Assembly: GCF_024166365.1 (NCBI RefSeq)
Contig: NC_064842.1
Location: forward strand, 10,263,001 to 10,327,000
Source: Elephas maximus indicus
Lineage: Eukaryota > Chordata > Mammalia > Proboscidea > Elephantidae
Length of the DNA stretch: 64,000 nucleotides
Direction: 5' to 3'
Part shown: positions 22,885-34,268 of the stretch, piece by piece
Layout of the letters: every line of letters starts with the position of its first letter
Numbering within the stretch: position 1 is the first letter of the stretch
Position numbers and translations under genes: made by a program
Notes under the pieces: generated by a model
Databases searched by the model: none
Seen by the model: the letters and a program-made list of their open reading frames with translations, nothing else
Told to the model about the DNA's origin: nothing

Positions 22885-24917
22885 GATCAAGGAAATGGCG
22901 AGTGGGACTGAGGCATCTGTGGGGGAAATCTCAGGTTGGCCAGTGACCTTCATGTGGGGCGCTCTAGCCCATATGCTTGATGTTTGTGGACACTTGTGTG
23001 AGTATGGGGATGCCCTAAAAATGCCAGATGGCATAACCCAGTTGTGGCTGCTCTGGGCTGTTCTGCTGGCCACTGAAGCCCAGATAGCTGCTGAAGCACA
23101 CATAAGAGTTTTACAGAAAAAGTTACAGTTGGAAAGGCGTGTGCTGCGGTCGTGTGTAGCCACAGCTAATAATATATATTGAGCAGCTGTGTCCATGAAC
23201 AGGGTGAGCAACAAGAAATGGTCACCTGCAGATTTGTACAGGTGAGGGACTCAAGGGCTAGGGGAACAATCCCTTAGCCATTGCTCAAAGCCCTCCAACA
23301 GTCAGACTGGATATAGTTGGAAGGGCTAAGCAGGGCCCTGGCACTGAGAATACCCTGTAATACCCACTGCAAAGCAAGAGTTAAAATAGGAGAAAAATAA
23401 AACAGCAAAATGCCTTTCAAGATAGCTTGTGTTGAATGGCCTTGAATAGACCTTACAACCCTCTCTGAAATTCTCTGATAACTGCCCCCACCAAGATAAC
23501 GAAGCAGCAACATAGTCACAACTGCAATAATAAGGGGAAAACTAAAATAGGAGGGCGCTCCTCCAGGTTACCAGGCAGCTGGGCTGAACCCATGCTAGCA
23601 CTTGGTGTGGTGGAGGCATGGCTCCACAAATGACTGAGGGCTCTGCCAACTTTGCTCAGATCTTCTGACTTTCAGAAATAATTAAGACTCAGGATTAAGC
23701 CTAGGTCCCTCTGTCACCAGGGGAGACAAAAGGCCTAATGTTACAACTAAAGCTAAATACGGAAATGAAAAAAAATTGTATGTCTTTGTATTTAGATATC
23801 ATTGCATCAGTGACTGTGATCTCTATAATATCTGGCATGAAAATGAGGAAAACTTTTGCATCTGAGGTCACCATCATTGCGACCTTTGACCAAGCCTGGC
23901 TATGAGTAAGTCCCTTTGGGGCTCCTACAAGCCCCTGTTGTATGTATTGATGATGTTAATATGTTTATGTACACTTCTGTAAGCTTTTGCCTCCAAACTC
24001 TGCTACAAATTGCTGTAGTTAGGGCCATTTTTAGTGGGGCACACGGCAACTGTGACTTGGGCAATAGTTAATAGCTTGGCCATTCAATCTGGCCACTGAC
24101 AACCCTCAGACTGACATGTAAAGCAAACCCCTATGGAAATGGGACATCTGGACAAAAAAAAAAAAAAAAATCAACTCTGGTCCTGATAAGTTTTTGTCAC
24201 TTGTGTGGATGTTCAGCAGAAAGGCTGCTACGCTGAGAGAGGAAAACACGAGCAGACAGCTCTTGCAAACTGAGTGCAGAGGCTGAAGCATCTTCTGCTC
24301 CAGAGCAAAGAGATGTACGGCCACCCACCTCCAGGGTTTAGGAGAGGACGGCCCGTGGGGATTCACGTGCGTCCCAGGCTGGGCCCACACCCGTGGGCTG
24401 CCACTGTCTCCAGAAAATGCTGAACAGCATAGCAAAGCTGACCTGCCTACAAGACCCTGGTGAAGGCTAAAACCTGCCCAGGGACAGATCCCCAAACCAA
24501 CAGGCCAGGGCATTCTTTGCAGAGAAATCATATCAGGGCTTCTTATCCTATACAGAAATTTCCACTGGATCTTGAATAAACTCTTCCTGCTCTATACCAC
24601 CCCAAATCCATAGGGGCGAATGAGCACTTCAATGGACAAGCAAGCACTCTGGGGTCTCAGTGCAGCAGTTCCGTGCAAGGGCGTCTCTCGTTTGAGTCGT
24701 ACGTTTGATCAAACTCTCATTTTATAAAATGTGTTTCTTTTGCATACAACTGTTCCTGACAAAAGATCTATGTTCCCATCAAGGTCATTGCCTCAAGACG
24801 GGACAGATAGCCTGGGTAGCTGCACCTGGACAACCTTCACCTCAAGTCCTGAGAGAACTAGGTGAGTTCTCTGTTTTTTGTCTGTTTTTCTTTCCATTAT
24901 CTCACAACAATGGATAG

Positions 24918-25106
24918 GCCCCTCATCCATGGGCCCCAATGACACAGGCTTTTGCTAGAGCTACCAATCAGACCAACTGTTGGCTCTGTAAACATCTGAA
25001 CCAAGATCCCAAGCCATCTCCCCACATCGTTCCTCCTGACCTGTCAATAAGGAAGACACTTCATAGACCAACTAAATGTGTCACCTGGCGTACTGAAGAG
25101 ATAATG
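24918..25106 (+). pseudogene. Retroviral envelope surface-unit remnant
   Basis: A short open frame bounded by stops at both ends encodes TNQTNCWLCKHL. The CWLC (24978-24989) with a preceding N-glycosylation site looks like the CXXC of gammaretrovirus-like surface proteins. The rest of env is not recognisable. This is a dead fragment. Confidence 0.5.
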
Positions 25107-25513
25107 GAGTAAATAAACACAGTTTACTCCACTACTCAAAGAAAACATCTTTCGAAGGATGAGAGCTACCTATGGGGAGTGCTCCAATTTTAGAAAGAAA
25201 TTTCTCTCTGCGTGTTAAAAATGTAAATGGCACGGGACTAGATGGTTTGAATCAGAATGGTACTTTGAAGACTGAGTTTGATGTTAATCTGGACGTGGAG
25301 AGTTTATAGACTATGACCAGAAAGTCCAATGTACGTTGTCTGACTACACCAAGTCTGAATTAGCCCAGTCTGGCAATGCTAATACTTCATTCAATTGTGC
25401 TAAGAGAGATATTATATTACTTGTATTGAAATGTGCACTGTTCATATAATGTGCCATGTTGGCAGAAATATGCTGTTTTTATATAAATAAATCAGGAGAC
25501 GTTATACATGCAT

Positions 25514-27494
25514 GTTGTTTTTAGACGCTGTCGAGTTGGTTCCGACTCACAGCAACTCTGTGTACAACAGAACCAAACAGTCATCCTCCTAATCATTGTT
25601 ATGCTTGAGCCCATTGTTGCAGTCCTGTGTCAGTTCATCTCTTTCAGGGTCTTCCTCTTTCTCGCTGACCCTCTATTTTACCAAGCATGATGTCCTTCTC
25701 CAGGGACTGGTTCCGAATGACAACATGTCCAACGTGTGTGAGATGAAGCCTTGCCATCCTTGCTTCTAAAGAGAATTGTGGCTGTGCTTCTTCCAAGACA
25801 GGTTTGTTCATTCTTCTGCAGTCCATGGTATATTCAATATTCTTCTCCAACACCACAGTTCAAAGGTGTCAACTCTTCTTCGGTCTTCCTTATTCATTGT
25901 CCAGCTTTTGCATACATCTGAGGCAATTGAAACCACCACTGCTTGGGCCAGGCGCACCTTAGTCCTTAAAGTGGCATCTTTGCTTTGTTAACACTTTAAA
26001 GAGGCCTTTTGAAGCAGATTTGCCCAGTGCAATGCATCGTTTGATTTCTTGACTGCTGCTTCCATGGGTGTTGATTGTGGATCCAAGCAAAATGAGACCC
26101 TTGACAACTTCAGCCCTTTCTCCACTTATCATGAAGTTGCTTATTGGTCCAGTTGTGATGATTTTTGTTTTCTTTATGTTGAGGTGTAATCCACACTGAA
26201 GGCTGTAGTCTTTGATCTTCATCAGTTAAGTACTTTAAGTCCTCTTCACTTTCAGCAAGCAAGGTTGTGCCATCTGCATGTCGCAGGCTGTCAACTAGTC
26301 TTCCTCCAATCCTGATGCCACATTCTTCTTCACGTAGTCCAGCTTCTTGGATTATTTGCTCAGCACACAGATTGAATAAGTTTGGTGAGTGGGTACATCC
26401 CTGAGGCGCACCTTTTCTGACTTTAAACCATGCAGTATCCGATTGTTCTGTTTGAATAAGTGCCTCTTAATCTATGTACAGGTTCCTCATGAGCACAATT
26501 AAGTGTTCTGGAATTCCCATTCTTTGGTTATCCATACGTTGTTATGATCCACACAGTAAAATGCCTTTGCATAGTCGACAAAACACAGGTAAACATCTTA
26601 CTGGTATTCTCTGTTTTCAGCCAGGGTCCAACTGACGTCAGCAATGATATTCCTCTATTCTTGTCCTCTTCTGAATCCAGCTTTGGTTTCTGGAAGTTCC
26701 CTGTTGATGTATTGTTGCAACCGCCTTTGAATGATCTTCAGCAGAATTTTACTTGTGTGTGATATTAATGATGTTGTTGTCATTGTTGTTAGGTGCCGTC
26801 AAGCCAGTTCCAACTCATAGTGACCTTGTGTACAACAGAATGAAACACTGCCCAGTCCTGCATCATCTTCACAATCATTGTTATGTTTGACCCTCTACTT
26901 TACCAAGCATGAATGATGTCCTTCTCTGGGGACCGAACCCCCCTAACATGTCCAAAGTATGTTAGATGAAGTCTCATGATTCTTGCTTCTAAGGAGCATT
27001 CTGGCTGTACTTGCTTCAAGACTGATTTGTTCCGTCTTTTAGCAGTCCATGGTATTAATGATTTTGTTAAATAATTTCCTCATTCGATTCTATCACCTTT
27101 CTGTGGAATAGGCATAAATAGGGATCTCTTCCAGTCAGTTGGCCAGGTGGCTGTCTTCCAAATTTCTTGGCATAGATGAGTGAGCACTTCCAGCGCTGCA
27201 TCTGTTTGCTGAAGTACCTCAATTAGTATTCCATCAATTCCTGGGGCCTCGTTTTTCACCAATGCCTTCAGCACAGCTTGGACTTCTCCCTGAAATGGTT
27301 GAATGTCGACCAACTCTTTTTGGTATAATGACTCTGTATTCATTCCATCTTCTTATGATGTGTCCTGCATTGTTCAATATTTTCACATAGAATCCTTCAA
27401 AATTGCAACTTAAGGCTTGAATTTTTTCTTCAGTTCTTTCAGCTTGAGGAATGATGAATGTGTCGTTCCCTTTTGGTTTCCTAACTCAAGGTCT
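25514..27494 (-). mobile_element. RTE LINE inserted in the retrovirus
   Basis: Minus, 5'-truncated copy covering the linker, reverse transcriptase and 3' end. Flanked by TACATGCAT (25505-25513) and TACATACAT (27495-27503), eight of nine bases equal. The frame is broken many times and the copy is interrupted by a second RTE 3' end. Confidence 0.9.
26773..27052 (-). mobile_element. RTE 3' end inserted within an RTE
   Basis: Minus fragment from GTTGTTGTCATTGTTGTTAG to GATTTGTTCCGTCTTTTAGC. Both sides carry TATTAATGAT (26763-26772, 27053-27062), a perfect 10-base target duplication; the host RTE sequence continues without loss. Confidence 0.93.
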
Positions 27495-27799
27495 TACATA
27501 CATAAGATTGGACAAAGGCAGTCCTTTGATCTGTTGAATTAGCTTAGATTAAGCCACGGGTGGGGTGGCTGGTTAGGATCTCTCCTCCAAGCAGGCCTGA
27601 TCAATCTGCTGGGGACAGTCCTACTAGTAACCTTCATTAAAAGCTGCCTCAAATGATGGTGCATAGGCACGATATCCACCAGAGTTATGCACAAAACCAT
27701 GGACATACAACTCAATGTCCAAGATGGGTGATGAGCATACCAGGACTAGGAAATGCTTCACTTCTTTTTCTGGCACCCTGATGGGAGTCAGGGGTGGAC

Positions 27800-28440
27800 T
27801 GTTGTAGGGGAATGGTCTGCTTCTACACCTCCCATCCAGGTTACCCAAGTAAAGGCCTTGGGTGCAGAGAATTCTCTGAGAAGAAGGCTGGGAATTGGGC
27901 TGCCTTCTCTCTCCAAGTTCCTTCCCCTTAAAGGAGAGCTCTCCCCGCTGTTCTGGGCACACAGTAACTTTCTCTGTCTCTTGCACATGCGTGGGCACCA
28001 CAAAGCACCTGGCCAACCCCACTTCTATATCTGTTCCCGGCAGGGTGGGAACAGGGCCTCTCATGCTGCGGCACCAGAGGGAATGCACCAGATTGTAGGA
28101 GCCAGCCTCAAGGGATGGACTGACCAGGAAACAAGCTTTGCGAGGTCGAACGTGAGCACCCTTGTGTGATCCACTAGTTTGCTACCATTTGCTGAGCCCT
28201 TCTTATGTAAGCCCCTGACTTGTAGCCACCATTGTCCATCACCACTATAATACCTCTGCCCTCCTACTGCGGGGCACAGAGATCTGTTTTCATCCTGTGG
28301 CCACCCAAGGCTACTTCAAATGTAAGCCTCCCTAATAAACTCCTTTGCCACTACACTGGCGCTGCCCACCTCTTCTTTCAGTCTCTTGGCACCCTCCATT
28401 TTTGGAGGCAAGTTTCATGTTACCAGTCCACGTGTAGACA
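27800..28440 (+). repeat. 3' LTR of endogenous retrovirus
   Basis: Runs TGTTGTAG ... GTAGACA. TATAATA at 28246-28252 and AATAAA at 28334-28339 stand in the same places as in the 5' LTR. Followed by GTTGC (28441-28445), the target duplication. Confidence 0.9.
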
Positions 28441-28445
28441 GTTGC

Positions 28446-28545
28446 ACAATATAGTGTAGTACTAAAACCCATTGGATTGTACAGTACAAAATGATGAATT
28501 TTATGTTATGTGAATTACATTTCAGTTTTAAAAAAGACAACACAA
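28446..28545 (+). mobile_element. L1 3' UTR, right piece
   Basis: ATTGTACAGTACAAAATGAT and ATGTTATGTGAATTACATTT continue the L1 sequence broken at 22226, ending in an A-rich stretch. Confidence 0.85.
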
Positions 28546-29794
28546 CAATGCTCGCAACCAATGTTTTGTAGAGTAGATCATATCTATGTCATTATTTTCT
28601 GGTCATACTGAAGATATTAAATAAAGACTCTTACAGGTTGAAAATAATTGTAAGTAAAAGAGATCCTGGGAAATGGAGATTGTTTTGTGATTAGCCATGG
28701 ATGAGGAGACAGTATAATTTTCTTTCTTATGGGAGTGGATGGAAAGAGGGAGGTCAGGGGGAAATATCAACGAGCATTTACTTCCTAGGGGCCATGTTTT
28801 AGAAAGACTGACCTCTTCCCTTCCCAGGCCACTGTGTCTTGCTCCAGCCTTCTTCCTTCACTCTGAGCAGGGCACATGCTGCTAACATGAAAAGCAAACC
28901 TCCCTGTGGCAGCCAAAGAAAACAAACTCAGGGAAAAAGCAACTGAAGACTCAGGGAGGAAGCCAGATTCTGCATCCTGGCTGATAACATCCTCAAAATC
29001 AAAGCAACAAAGACATGGCAGTCATGGCCATCTGAGGAGCCTGGGATCCAGGCTGGCCAGAGACAAGAGGGTCTCCAGCCCTCAATGCCATCAGCCCAAG
29101 CCCCTACAACTCTGTTCCTGTTAGCAAAGGGATCCAGATAAAGGATCAGTACACTTTGCTGGCCATTTACTTATTTAACAAACATATACTGAGAGTTTAC
29201 TGTGCCCAAGAGATACAGGTAGATGTAAACTTTATAATTAGAGGGTTTGCTGTGACAAACACAGCTCTTCACTTCTTTCTTCTTCCCATTCCTTGCTCCC
29301 CTCCTCTAGCCATGTATTCTTGGCAGTCTGTCTTTCCTTCTCCCGTAAATGGAAAGTGTGAGAACAGGACCATGATGGAGCACCTGCTTCTAGTTCTTGC
29401 AGGGGGCTCTTAGGCGAGACCAGGCCCTCTGGGTGTCTCAGCTTCCTTATCCACCGTACAGGAGTAGACACATAGTGTATTTCTAGCACAGGATTGATGT
29501 GAAGACCAAATGCAATAACATCCTGTCTCTGACAGACCTTTGAAAACTGCGAAGTAGTAGTCAAATGCTACGCGTAAAGGTAAAAGCATGGCTTTGTTTC
29601 TCCCCAGTGTGTCTCAAAATACGAGACCTGCCAGTGGCTCTTAGTCTCAACCCTTCACTGGGTTGGGTCACAGGAAGTTACTCCTTTGGACTGACTCTCC
29701 AGGGAGGAAAGGAGGGCTTCCTTTCACTTCCCCGGTGGAACCAGCTCCAAGCGCTTCCTCCCCACCCTTTTGTCCAAACCTCTGATTATATTGC
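28546..29794. other. Intergenic sequence with one MIR remnant
   Basis: No gene recognised. A plus MIR-like stretch lies at about 29425-29530 (GGTGTCTCAGCTTCCTTATC). Confidence 0.5.
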
Positions 29795-30378
29795 CCCCTG
29801 GTGGAAGGCTGGGAAATCTACCTAGGAAATCCCTCCTACAGCCAGAGCAAGCCTAAAGGCCCAGAGGGCTGAACTCAGGGAGGGAGGGAACAGGGAAGCA
29901 ACATGGGGGGTGCATGTCTGAAAGAGGGGGGACCCCATTCAGGTGATTGTTATCATGCATAAGACAGATCTCATATTGCCACATAGTTTGATTTTTCAAA
30001 ACAAAGTGGAAACCTTCCAATTAAAAAAAAAAAAATTCTATGTAAACCAAATAAAAAAAGCTGTGGGCCAGATCTGGGGCTGTAAACCACCACACAGTCT
30101 TGGATTCTTGTAGAAAAGATGCAACATTCATAATGGTTAATTCTAACACATAAACTAGGAGCAATCTTGACAATAAAAAACTTTTTTAATATAAAAATTA
30201 TAACCATGAACATATTTGACAAGGAGAAAAAAGCAAGTTTATTCAGCTGCTTTATTTTTTAATTTTATATTTTTAAAATTTATATTTGCTTGTTATGTAT
30301 TGATTTGTGTTGACCTCCTCTATTAACCAGCAGATGAGTAGTTTCAATAAAAATTATGGGAAAAAAACTGAAATATGC
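29795..30378. repeat. Inverted duplication, left arm
   Basis: Segments 29795-29906 and 30282-30378 are the reverse complement of 32536-32655 and 32384-32482. About 94 percent of bases agree by eye in both. The 375 bases between the two segments are missing from the right arm. Confidence 0.85.
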
Positions 30379-30449
30379 TATTTGGGGGGAAAAAAAAATC
30401 ATTTTCCTAAAGGCACACATGTCCTAGCTTCCCCAATACCAATGACCAG

Positions 30450-31080
30450 AACAGCGCACTTGAACTCTGTGGGAAAGAAACTCATATTCCTCGGTACAAC
30501 AGGCAAGGCCTTCAAAGCTTGCCTCACCTGCCTGTTAGCGTCGCCCTCTGCTAGTTCATATGCCGCCCTGATCATCCTACCAAACTGTTTCCTCTAAGAA
30601 CATTTCAGGCCTTTTCAGAACATTTTATTTCTCTTTGCCCGAGCTGTTCCTACCTTGTTCATTTTTTAAAGCTCTTCAAAATCCCGTGTACACGTTACCA
30701 CTGGCTGTTGAGCCGACTCTGACCTAGAGTAGAACTGTGCCTCACAGGGTTCTCAATGGCTGGTTTTTGGGGTGTAGATCACCAAGCCTTTCTCCAAGGT
30801 GTGTCAGGGTGGACTTGAACCTCCAACCTTTTGGTTAGCAACCAAATGTGCTAACTGTTTGTACCAATGAGTCCAGTGTACATGTTACCTCCCCGATCAT
30901 GCCTCCCACCAGCTCTGAGGGATGGTGGGCTTCCCAGTCTCTAACCTGTGTTTTCAGAGCTCTAAGCCTGTATCTCTAGTTTAACATTTACTATATTCTT
31001 TGTGTTATCGCTGTTTGTTCACACATCTTTTAACACTGGGAATCTACTCAAAGCTGTGCTCTGTCTCTGTTGGACGACAA
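30450..31080 (+). repeat. L2 LINE remnant
   Basis: CAAGGCCTTCAAAGC, GCCCGAGCTGTTCCTACC and TTTGTGTTATCGCTGTTTG follow the order of the L2 3' part. Interrupted by a SINE at 30700-30875. Confidence 0.5.
30700..30875 (-). mobile_element. AfroSINE-type SINE, long subtype, with target duplication
   Basis: Minus copy between GTGTACACGTTACC (30686-30699) and GTGTACATGTTACC (30876-30889), a 14-base duplication with one change. Confidence 0.9.
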
Positions 31081-31169
31081 AACTTTGAAAGTACCGAATA
31101 ACCAGACTGGAAGCTGGTAAGGTAGGCTTACTGTCTGTTGTGCTTACCCAGACTCACTGTAGGTAGTAC

Positions 31170-31341
31170 CAAAACCAAAAACCAAACCCACTGCCGTTGA
31201 GTTAATTCCGACTCATAGCAAGCCTATAGGATACAGCAGAACTGCCCCATAGTGTTTCCAAGGAGCGCCTGGGGATTTGAACTGCTGACCTTTTGGTTAG
31301 CAGCTGTAGCACTTAGCCATTATGCCACCAGGGTTTCCCAT
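31170..31341 (-). mobile_element. AfroSINE-type SINE with target duplication
   Basis: Minus copy between two perfect copies of TGTAGGTAGTAC (31158-31169, 31342-31353). Confidence 0.93.
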
Positions 31342-31539
31342 TGTAGGTAGTACATTAAAAATAATAATAAAAAATACAGATTTATTTGTAAAATAAAATA
31401 ATTTTTATTATTTGTAATTTTTTGAAGAAAATACTATCCATGGTTTAAAATTTAGGTATAAAAATTTGTACTACTGGAAAGTATTCATCCCTCCCATCTT
31501 TATCCAGTTTCTCTTTTTATTGGCTAATGTTACTCATTT

Positions 31540-31740
31540 TTTGCACAGCCTCGGGATAAAGTCCCATTCCTTTACACAATGTACTGTTTTCTACCATCTG
31601 TGCCTGTTTTCTTCCCAGCTTTATCTCTCCCGACTCCCAGCCTTTGACCCCTGCTTTCCAGCCTGGAATGAATTCAGTTCCTCAAAATGCTGTCTCTCTA
31701 TCGCCACCTCCCTCCGTCCTTTTTTCATTTAACAAAATAT
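31540..31740 (+). repeat. L2 LINE remnant
   Basis: GGGATAAAGTCCCATTCCTT and the following CT-rich coding-like stretch match L2. A related L2 end appears at about 31895-31945 (GAGAGCAGAGACTCTGTC). Confidence 0.55.
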
Positions 31741-31859
31741 TTCTCCTCAATCAGGCCTCAGCTTCTCTGTCCCACTGGGGCCCCCTCCTGTAGCTCCCTC
31801 CCCTTCCCACCTGTAGCCCTCCTCATCCTGTAACTCGATTGCCTCTTTACTGATGTCAA

Positions 31860-31891
31860 AATCGACTCGATGGCACCTAACAACAACAACA
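31860..31891 (+). mobile_element. SINE/RTE 3' tail fragment
   Basis: AATCGACTCGATGGCACCTA followed by (ACA)n: only the shared last 30 bases of SINE and RTE. Confidence 0.7.
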
Positions 31892-31945
31892 TCCTTGGTA
31901 GTCCATTGGCCCCCTGAGAGCAGAGACTCTGTCTTTCTCAAACAC

Positions 31946-32269
31946 TTGTTAGCTGCTGCTGAGTCAGCCCCTGACTTATGGCGACCCCAAGCACAACAGA
32001 ACTAAACGCTGCATGGCCCTGGGCCATCCCCATCACTGGTTGAGATCCATAGGGTTTTCATTGACTGATTTTCGGAAGTAGATCCCCAGGTCTTACTTTC
32101 TAGTCCATCTTAGCCTGGAAGCTCTGTTGAAACCTGTTCAGCATAATAGCAACACGCAAGCCGCCACTGACAGATGGCTGTGGCTGTGTACCAGGTGCAT
32201 TGGTAGGGAGTCGAACCCTGGACTCCCAAATGGAAGTTGAGACTTCTACCGCTGAACCACCAATGTCTC
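31946..32269 (-). mobile_element. tRNA-Gly-headed SINE, best-preserved copy
   Basis: On the minus strand the head reads CATTGGTGGTTCAGCGGTAG, then GGGTTCGACTCCC and ACCAATGCACC. This is a tRNA-Gly-like sequence with A box, B box and both sides of the acceptor stem. The body (CAGTGGCGGCTTGCGTGTTG) matches the RTE 5' region, and the tail matches the RTE 3' end. Confidence 0.85.
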
Positions 32270-32383
32270 TCTCAGTCACCATTCAAGACTTAGAACCACC
32301 GCGCAATACATAGGTGGGCTTGAATGAAAGTTGCTCACCTCCTGAACCACTAAGGGCCACTGTACTTGCTCTCCACGAGGCCT

Positions 32384-32660
32384 GCATATTTGAGTTTTTC
32401 CTCCCATAATTTTTATTAAAACTACTCATCTGCTGGTTAATAGAGGAGGTCAGCACAAATCAATACATAGCAAGCAAATATAACCAGAGAGGCAATGCCT
32501 CAGCTGCCACCCCTTCACCCACCCCATCCCCCTCGCCCATGTTGCTTCCCAGTTCCCTCCCTCCCTGAGTTCAGCTTGACCCGTCTGGGCCTTTACGTTT
32601 GCTCTGGCTGTAGGAGGGATTTCCTAGGTAGATTTCCCAGCCTTCGACCAGGGGGATTGA
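32384..32660. repeat. Inverted duplication, right arm
   Basis: Reverse complement of the left arm, with only 53 unrelated bases between the two matching segments. Its outer end runs straight into the broken end of an RTE element at about 32656-32664. Confidence 0.85.
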
Positions 32661-34268
32661 TTTTTTTCTTCAGTTCTTTCAGCTTGAGAAATGCTGAGCG
32701 CATTCTTCCCTTTTGGTTTTCTATCTCCAGCTCTTTGCACATATCGTTATAATACTTTACTGTGTCTTCTCAAGCCACCCTTTGAAATCTTCTGTTCACC
32801 TCTTTTACTTCATCATTTCGTCCTTTTGCTTGAGCTACTTGACGTTCAAGAGCAAGTTTCAGAGTCTTTTCTGACATCCATTTTGGTCTTTTCTTTCTTT
32901 CCTGTCTTTTTAATGACCTCTTGCTTTCTTCATGTATGATGTCCTTGATGTCATTCCACAACTCGTCTGGCCTTCGGTTATTAGCATTCAACACGTCAAA
33001 TCTATTTTCGAGATGGTCTCTAAGTTCATGTGGGACATACTCAGAGTTGCTATGAGTTGGAATTGACTCGACAGCAACTGGTTTGGGTTTTTTTTGGTTT
33101 TATACTCAAGGTCATACTTTGGCTCTGGTGGACTTGTTCTAATTTTGTTCAGCTTTAACTTGAATTTACATATGAGAAACTGATAGTCTGTTCCACAGTC
33201 AGCCTCTGGCCTTGTTCCGACTGATGATATTGAGCTTTTCCATTGTCTTCTTTCCACAGATGTAGTTGATTTGATTCATGTGTATTCCATCTGGAGAGGT
33301 CCACGTGTATAGTTGCTGTGTATATTGGTGAAAAAAACTATTTGCAATGAAGAAGTCTTTGGTCTTGAGAAATTCTGTCTTGCTATCTCTGGCATAGTTT
33401 CTACCACAAGGCCATATTTTCCAATTACTGTCCTTCTTCTTTGTTTCCAACTTTCGTTTTTCAATCACCAATAATTATCAATGCATCCTGATTGCATGTT
33501 TGATCAATTTCAGACTGCAGAAGTTGGCGAAAGTCTTCAATTTCTTCATCTTTGACCTTAGTGGATGATGCATAAATTTGAATAATGGCCATATTAACTG
33601 GTCTTCCTTGCAGGCATATGGATATTATCCTATCACTGACAGGGTTGTACTTCAAGACAGATCTTGAAATGTTCTTTTTGACGATGAGTGCAACACCATT
33701 CCTCTTCAATTTGTCATTCCCGGCATAGTAGACCATATGATCGTCCAATTCAAAATGGCCAATACAGCTCACTAATGCCTAGGATATTGATGTTTTTGCT
33801 TTCCATTTCATTTTTGACTTTTTCAAGTTTTCCCAGATTCATACTTTGTACATTCCACATTCCAATGATTAATGGATGTTTGCAGCTGTTTCTTCCCATT
33901 TTGAGTCAAGTCACTTCAGCAAATGAAGGTCCAGGAAGCTTGACTTCACCCCTGCCATTAAGTTCGATTCTACTTTGAGGAGCCAGCTCTTCCCATCATC
34001 TTTTGAGTGCCTTCCACCCTGAGGGACTTGTCTTTCAGCACTAAATCAGACAATGTTCCGCTGCTACTCATAAGGTTTTCACTGGCTAATTCTTTTCAGA
34101 AGTAGATCACCGAATCCTTCTTCCTAGTCTGTCTTACTCTGGAAGCTCAGGTAAAACCTGTCCACCATGGGTGACCCTGGTGGTATTTGAATACCAGTGG
34201 CATAGCTTTCAGCATCACAGCAACATGTGAGCCCCCACGGTACCTCATACTGACAGAGGCATGGGGGA
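32656..34268 (-). mobile_element. RTE LINE, 5' half only
   Basis: Minus copy with the 5' region (34268 inward: CCCCATGCCTCTGTCAGTA on the element strand), the endonuclease domain (open frame 33461-33772 with the GD..K-type motifs degraded) and the linker. It stops at 32656 before the reverse transcriptase, at the edge of the inverted duplication. A SINE tail is inserted at 33044-33101. Confidence 0.88.
33044..33101 (+). mobile_element. SINE 3' tail inserted in RTE
   Basis: GAGTTGGAATTGACTCGACA and a T-rich end, between two copies of ATACTCA (33037-33043, 33102-33108). Confidence 0.82.

Larger units (their letters stand above)
22866..27799 (+). mobile_element. Endogenous retrovirus interior, degenerate, with nested RTE
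   Basis: Without the nested RTE the interior is only about 2.9 kb, far shorter than a complete provirus. An open stretch (22787-23182) crosses from the LTR into the leader and could hold a gag remnant, but no gag motif is clear. No protease, reverse transcriptase or integrase motif was seen, so pol seems deleted. An envelope-like remnant lies near 24918-25100. The orientation is + as shown by both LTRs and the primer site. Confidence 0.78.

Noticed and set aside
22787-23182. 131-codon open frame as a host gene
   Set aside because: It starts in a retroviral LTR and crosses the primer site; at most a gag or leader remnant.
31946-32269. tRNA-Gly gene
   Set aside because: The tRNA-like part is the head of a SINE followed by RTE-derived body; other copies exist at 2423 and 35873.
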